Assembly: GCA_002687025.1 (NCBI GenBank)
Contig: NYZG01000253.1
Location: 1-8,141 of the forward strand
Source of the DNA: Candidatus Poribacteria bacterium
Lineage (GTDB): Bacteria; Poribacteria; WGA-4E; GCA-2687025
DNA length: 8,141 nucleotides
Direction of reading: 5' to 3'
Part shown: piece after piece, positions 6,046 through 8,141 of the stretch
How the letters are laid out: each line of letters begins with the position of its first letter
How positions within the stretch are numbered: position 1 is the first letter of the stretch
Translations under genes and position numbers: made by a program
The notes under the pieces: generated by a model
Seen by the model: only the letters and a program-made list of their open reading frames with translations
Told to the model about the DNA's origin: nothing
Database searches by the model: none

Positions 6046-8141
6046 CCATATGCCCTGCCGCCGCCCGCCTTCGCGCAGCGTAGCGCCTGGGTGTTCGACC
6101 CAGCTGGCAACAGGGACGGAGACGCAAATCCCGGCGAGCGCCTCGAACTGCGTGCGCGCGTGAAGAACGAAGGCGATGGCGACGCGGACAGCGTCCGCGT
6201 CACGCTGACTATCGCGGACGACGATGTGACCGTGGTCAACGGCGAGGTCGCGCACGAATCCTGGTCGGCCGGTGAGGCGCGCAACAACGTCGGCTTCGTC
6301 TTGGACATCGCTCCGAGTGCGACCGCCCACGAAGTGACGGCCGTCGTGGATGCCATCGCGCACAACGGCGGCCCGTGGCGCTTCACGTACACGTTCCCAA
6401 TCGTCCGTCCCGCGTACGAATTCACGAAGCGCAATGCGTGGCTCTTCGACCCGACGCCACTCGGCAGCAAGGATGGCGTGGCGGACGCGGGAGAACGGCT
6501 CCATCCGCGCGTACGCCTGCGCAACGACGGCCCCGGCGACGCCGCCAACGTCCGCGTAACCGCGACGACATCCGACCCGGACGTGACGGTCGTCAACGGC
6601 GATATCGTGCACGCCATCTGGCCGGAAGGCGCCGCGCGGAACAACGACGGCCTCGCACTCGACATCGCACCGGACGCGACATCACACGACGTGACGCTCG
6701 CGGTCGAGGTGACGTCGGACGGCGGGGGTCTGTGGCAGTTCGAGTTCGTGTTTCCCATCGTGGCTCCGCCGCTTGAGTTCACGAAGCGTAGCGCTTGGGT
6801 GTTCGACCCGTCGCCTGGTGGAAACAAGGACGGAGTCGCCAATCCCAGCGAGCGCATACTGCCGAGAATCCGCCTGCGGAACGACGGGCCCGGCGACGCG
6901 ACCAACGTCACCGTCACGCTCTCGACGACCGACGCGGATGTCGCGGTCGTGAGCGGCCAGGTCACGCACGACACGTGGGCCGAGGGCGCGGCGCTCAACA
7001 GCAACGGGCTCGCACTCGACATCGCGTCGGATGCCGCCTCGCACGAGGCGTCCGTGACGGTCGACGTGACCGCGGACAGCGGCGGCCCGTGGCACTTCAC
7101 GTTCACGTTCCCAATCCTCGCTCCGGCCGTGACGTACACGAAGCGCAATGCCTGGCTCTACGAGCCAAAGGCATCTACCAGGAACGGGCAAGCCGATGCG
7201 GGAGAGCGCGTGCACCCTCGCGTGCGGCTGAGGAACGACGGCCCGGAAGACGCCGAGAATGTCACCGTGACGCTCAACACGGACGACCCGGATGTGACGG
7301 TCGTCAACGGAACCGCGACCCACGCGACGTGGCCCGTGGGTGCTGCCCGGAACAACGACGGCCTCGTTCTCGACATCTCGCCCGACGCTACATCGCACGA
7401 TGCGACCGTGACAGTCGATGTGACGGCGGACAGCGGCGGGCCGTGGCGATTCACGTTCACCTTCCCTGTCGTTGCCGGCGCACCGACGTTCGTCAAGCGC
7501 AACGCGTGGATCTACGACCCGACGCCACGCGCTGACAAGGATGGCGTGGCGGAACCGGGAGAACGCATCCGGCCGCGGATCCGCCTCAAGAACGACGGGC
7601 CGGCGGATGCGGCCAACGTAGGCGTGACGCTCACGATCACCGACGCGGACATCACGGTGGTCCGCGCCGAGGAAACGCACGCGACCTGGCCCGCCGGCGC
7701 AGCGAAGACGATCGTCGGGCTCGTGCTCGACATCGCGAAGGACGCGACGGCGCACGAGGCGACGGCCGTCGTGGACATCACAGTGGACGGCGTGGACGCG
7801 CAACAGTTCTCGTTCACGTTCCCCATCGTGCCGGGGCCGCCGGAGTTCGCGCTGCGCAACTCGTGGGTGTATGACCCGGGGCCCGGCGGGAACAAAGACG
7901 GCGTGGCGGACCCGGGCGAGAGCGTACTGCCGCGCGTGCGTCTCCTGAACACAGGGCAGACGGAGGCCGAGAACGTCGTCGTCACGCTCAGCACGGAGAA
8001 CGCGGACGCTGCCGTCACGGGAGCGACCGCGAGCCACGCTACATGGCCAGCGGGCGTGGCGCGAAACAACAACGGTCTGGCAGTGGACATCGACGCCGGG
8101 GCGTCGGGGCCGATCACGTTCATCGTGGATGTGACCGCGGA
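4519..8141 (+). CDS. Secreted WD40/Ig-like repeat protein, main part (3' end outside window)
   Basis: The continuation, in the same frame, of the gene starting at 4177: 1207 further codons without a stop, running off the window. In readthrough numbering, blades 3-14 cover residues about 115-623, a Pro-rich linker follows ('LPYALPPPAFAQ', 622-634), and Ig-like repeats run from 635 to at least 1321. WD40 propellers are binding scaffolds without catalysis, and Ig-like repeats of this kind are usually stalks or adhesion modules on exported proteins; with the signal peptide this suggests a surface or extracellular binding protein. No enzyme motif, membrane anchor or sorting signal is seen, but the C-terminus is missing. 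If the TAG is real, this part could be made only by reinitiation, the first in-frame ATG being 4681, without a signal peptide. Codon use looks uniform and protein-like throughout, so decay, if any, is recent. Confidence 0.85.
6079..8141 (+). repeat. Tandem Ig-like repeats of 117-119 residues (six seen, last cut off)
   Basis: Units begin at the Arg of '(K)R-(S/N)-(A/S)-W-(V/L/I)-(F/Y)-(D/E)-P', at 6079, 6430, 6787, 7144, 7498 and 7855, giving periods of 351, 357, 357, 354 and 357 bases. Each unit has, in order: the RNAW start; an Asp/Gly loop 'KDGVADPGER'; 'PRVRLRNDGP-x-DA-x-NV-x-VTL'; 'D-x-DVTVVNG'; 'W-x-x-GAARNN-x-GL-x-LDIAPDATSH'; a 'VTADSGGPW-F-F-FP(I/V)' end. The pattern, a beta sandwich with a 'DG-x-x-x-PGE' loop and 'N-x-G-x-x-x-A-x-x-V-x-V-x-L', resembles Ig-like/CARDB-type modules on secreted proteins, but I cannot name an exact family. 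The sixth unit ends at the window edge after 95 residues. Confidence 0.88.

Noticed and set aside
5455..8037. Long - strand open frames (5455-6612, 5808-7148, 6682-8037, and others) opposite the WD40/Ig-like gene.
   Set aside because: They are mirror images of a GC-rich, repetitive + strand gene: Arg/His/Val/Ser-rich with no recognisable domain, while the + frame shows clear repeats.

Overview
The window is GC-rich bacterial DNA with two parts. The left part (about 1-3400) is a flagellar late-gene cluster, all on the + strand: the end of a flagellin gene, flaG, fliD (filament cap), fliS (flagellin chaperone) and a short FliT/FlgN-like coiled-coil gene. Motility is therefore expected for the host. 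Gene content and order fit many flagellated Gram-negative lineages and do not settle the phylum. The right part, a secreted protein with WD40 blades followed by Ig-like repeats carrying a 'DG-x-x-x-PGE' motif, is a style I associate with Poribacteria, Latescibacteria-like and other uncultured marine or environmental phyla. That is a guess from style, not a placement.

Region by region. 2-187: flagellin C-terminus, followed by a terminator-like stem-loop (193-220). 223-250 and 2370-2397: two sigma-28 (FliA)-like promoters with identical internal geometry, upstream of flaG and of fliS. 251-523: a hairpin-rich stretch with no convincing gene, which would be the flaG leader. 524-919 flaG, 953-2329 fliD, 2453-2911 fliS, 2972-3400 fliT-like. 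3402-3878 on the - strand: a decayed ABC-transporter ATPase fragment that keeps Walker A but has lost most of the signature-to-Walker-B core and carries an in-frame TAG. 3879-4164: noncoding. 4177 to the right edge: one very long + strand reading frame coding for a signal peptide, fourteen WD40 blades and at least six Ig-like repeats of 117-119 residues. It is broken once by a TAG at 4516-4518, after blade 2, and otherwise stays open to the edge.

How it works together: the flagellar genes supply the filament subunit, its cap, the cap-side and flagellin-side chaperones, and FlaG. The paired sigma-28 sites suggest flaG-fliD and fliS-fliT are switched on together after hook completion, as is usual for late flagellar genes. 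The long WD40/Ig-like gene is unrelated to the flagellum in sequence; it looks like an exported or surface adhesion or scaffold protein in a small accessory region that begins where the flagellar operon stops. The most notable points are the twin sigma-28 promoters, the 14-blade (2 x 7) WD40 plus Ig-like architecture, and the single nonsense codon in an otherwise well-preserved gene.
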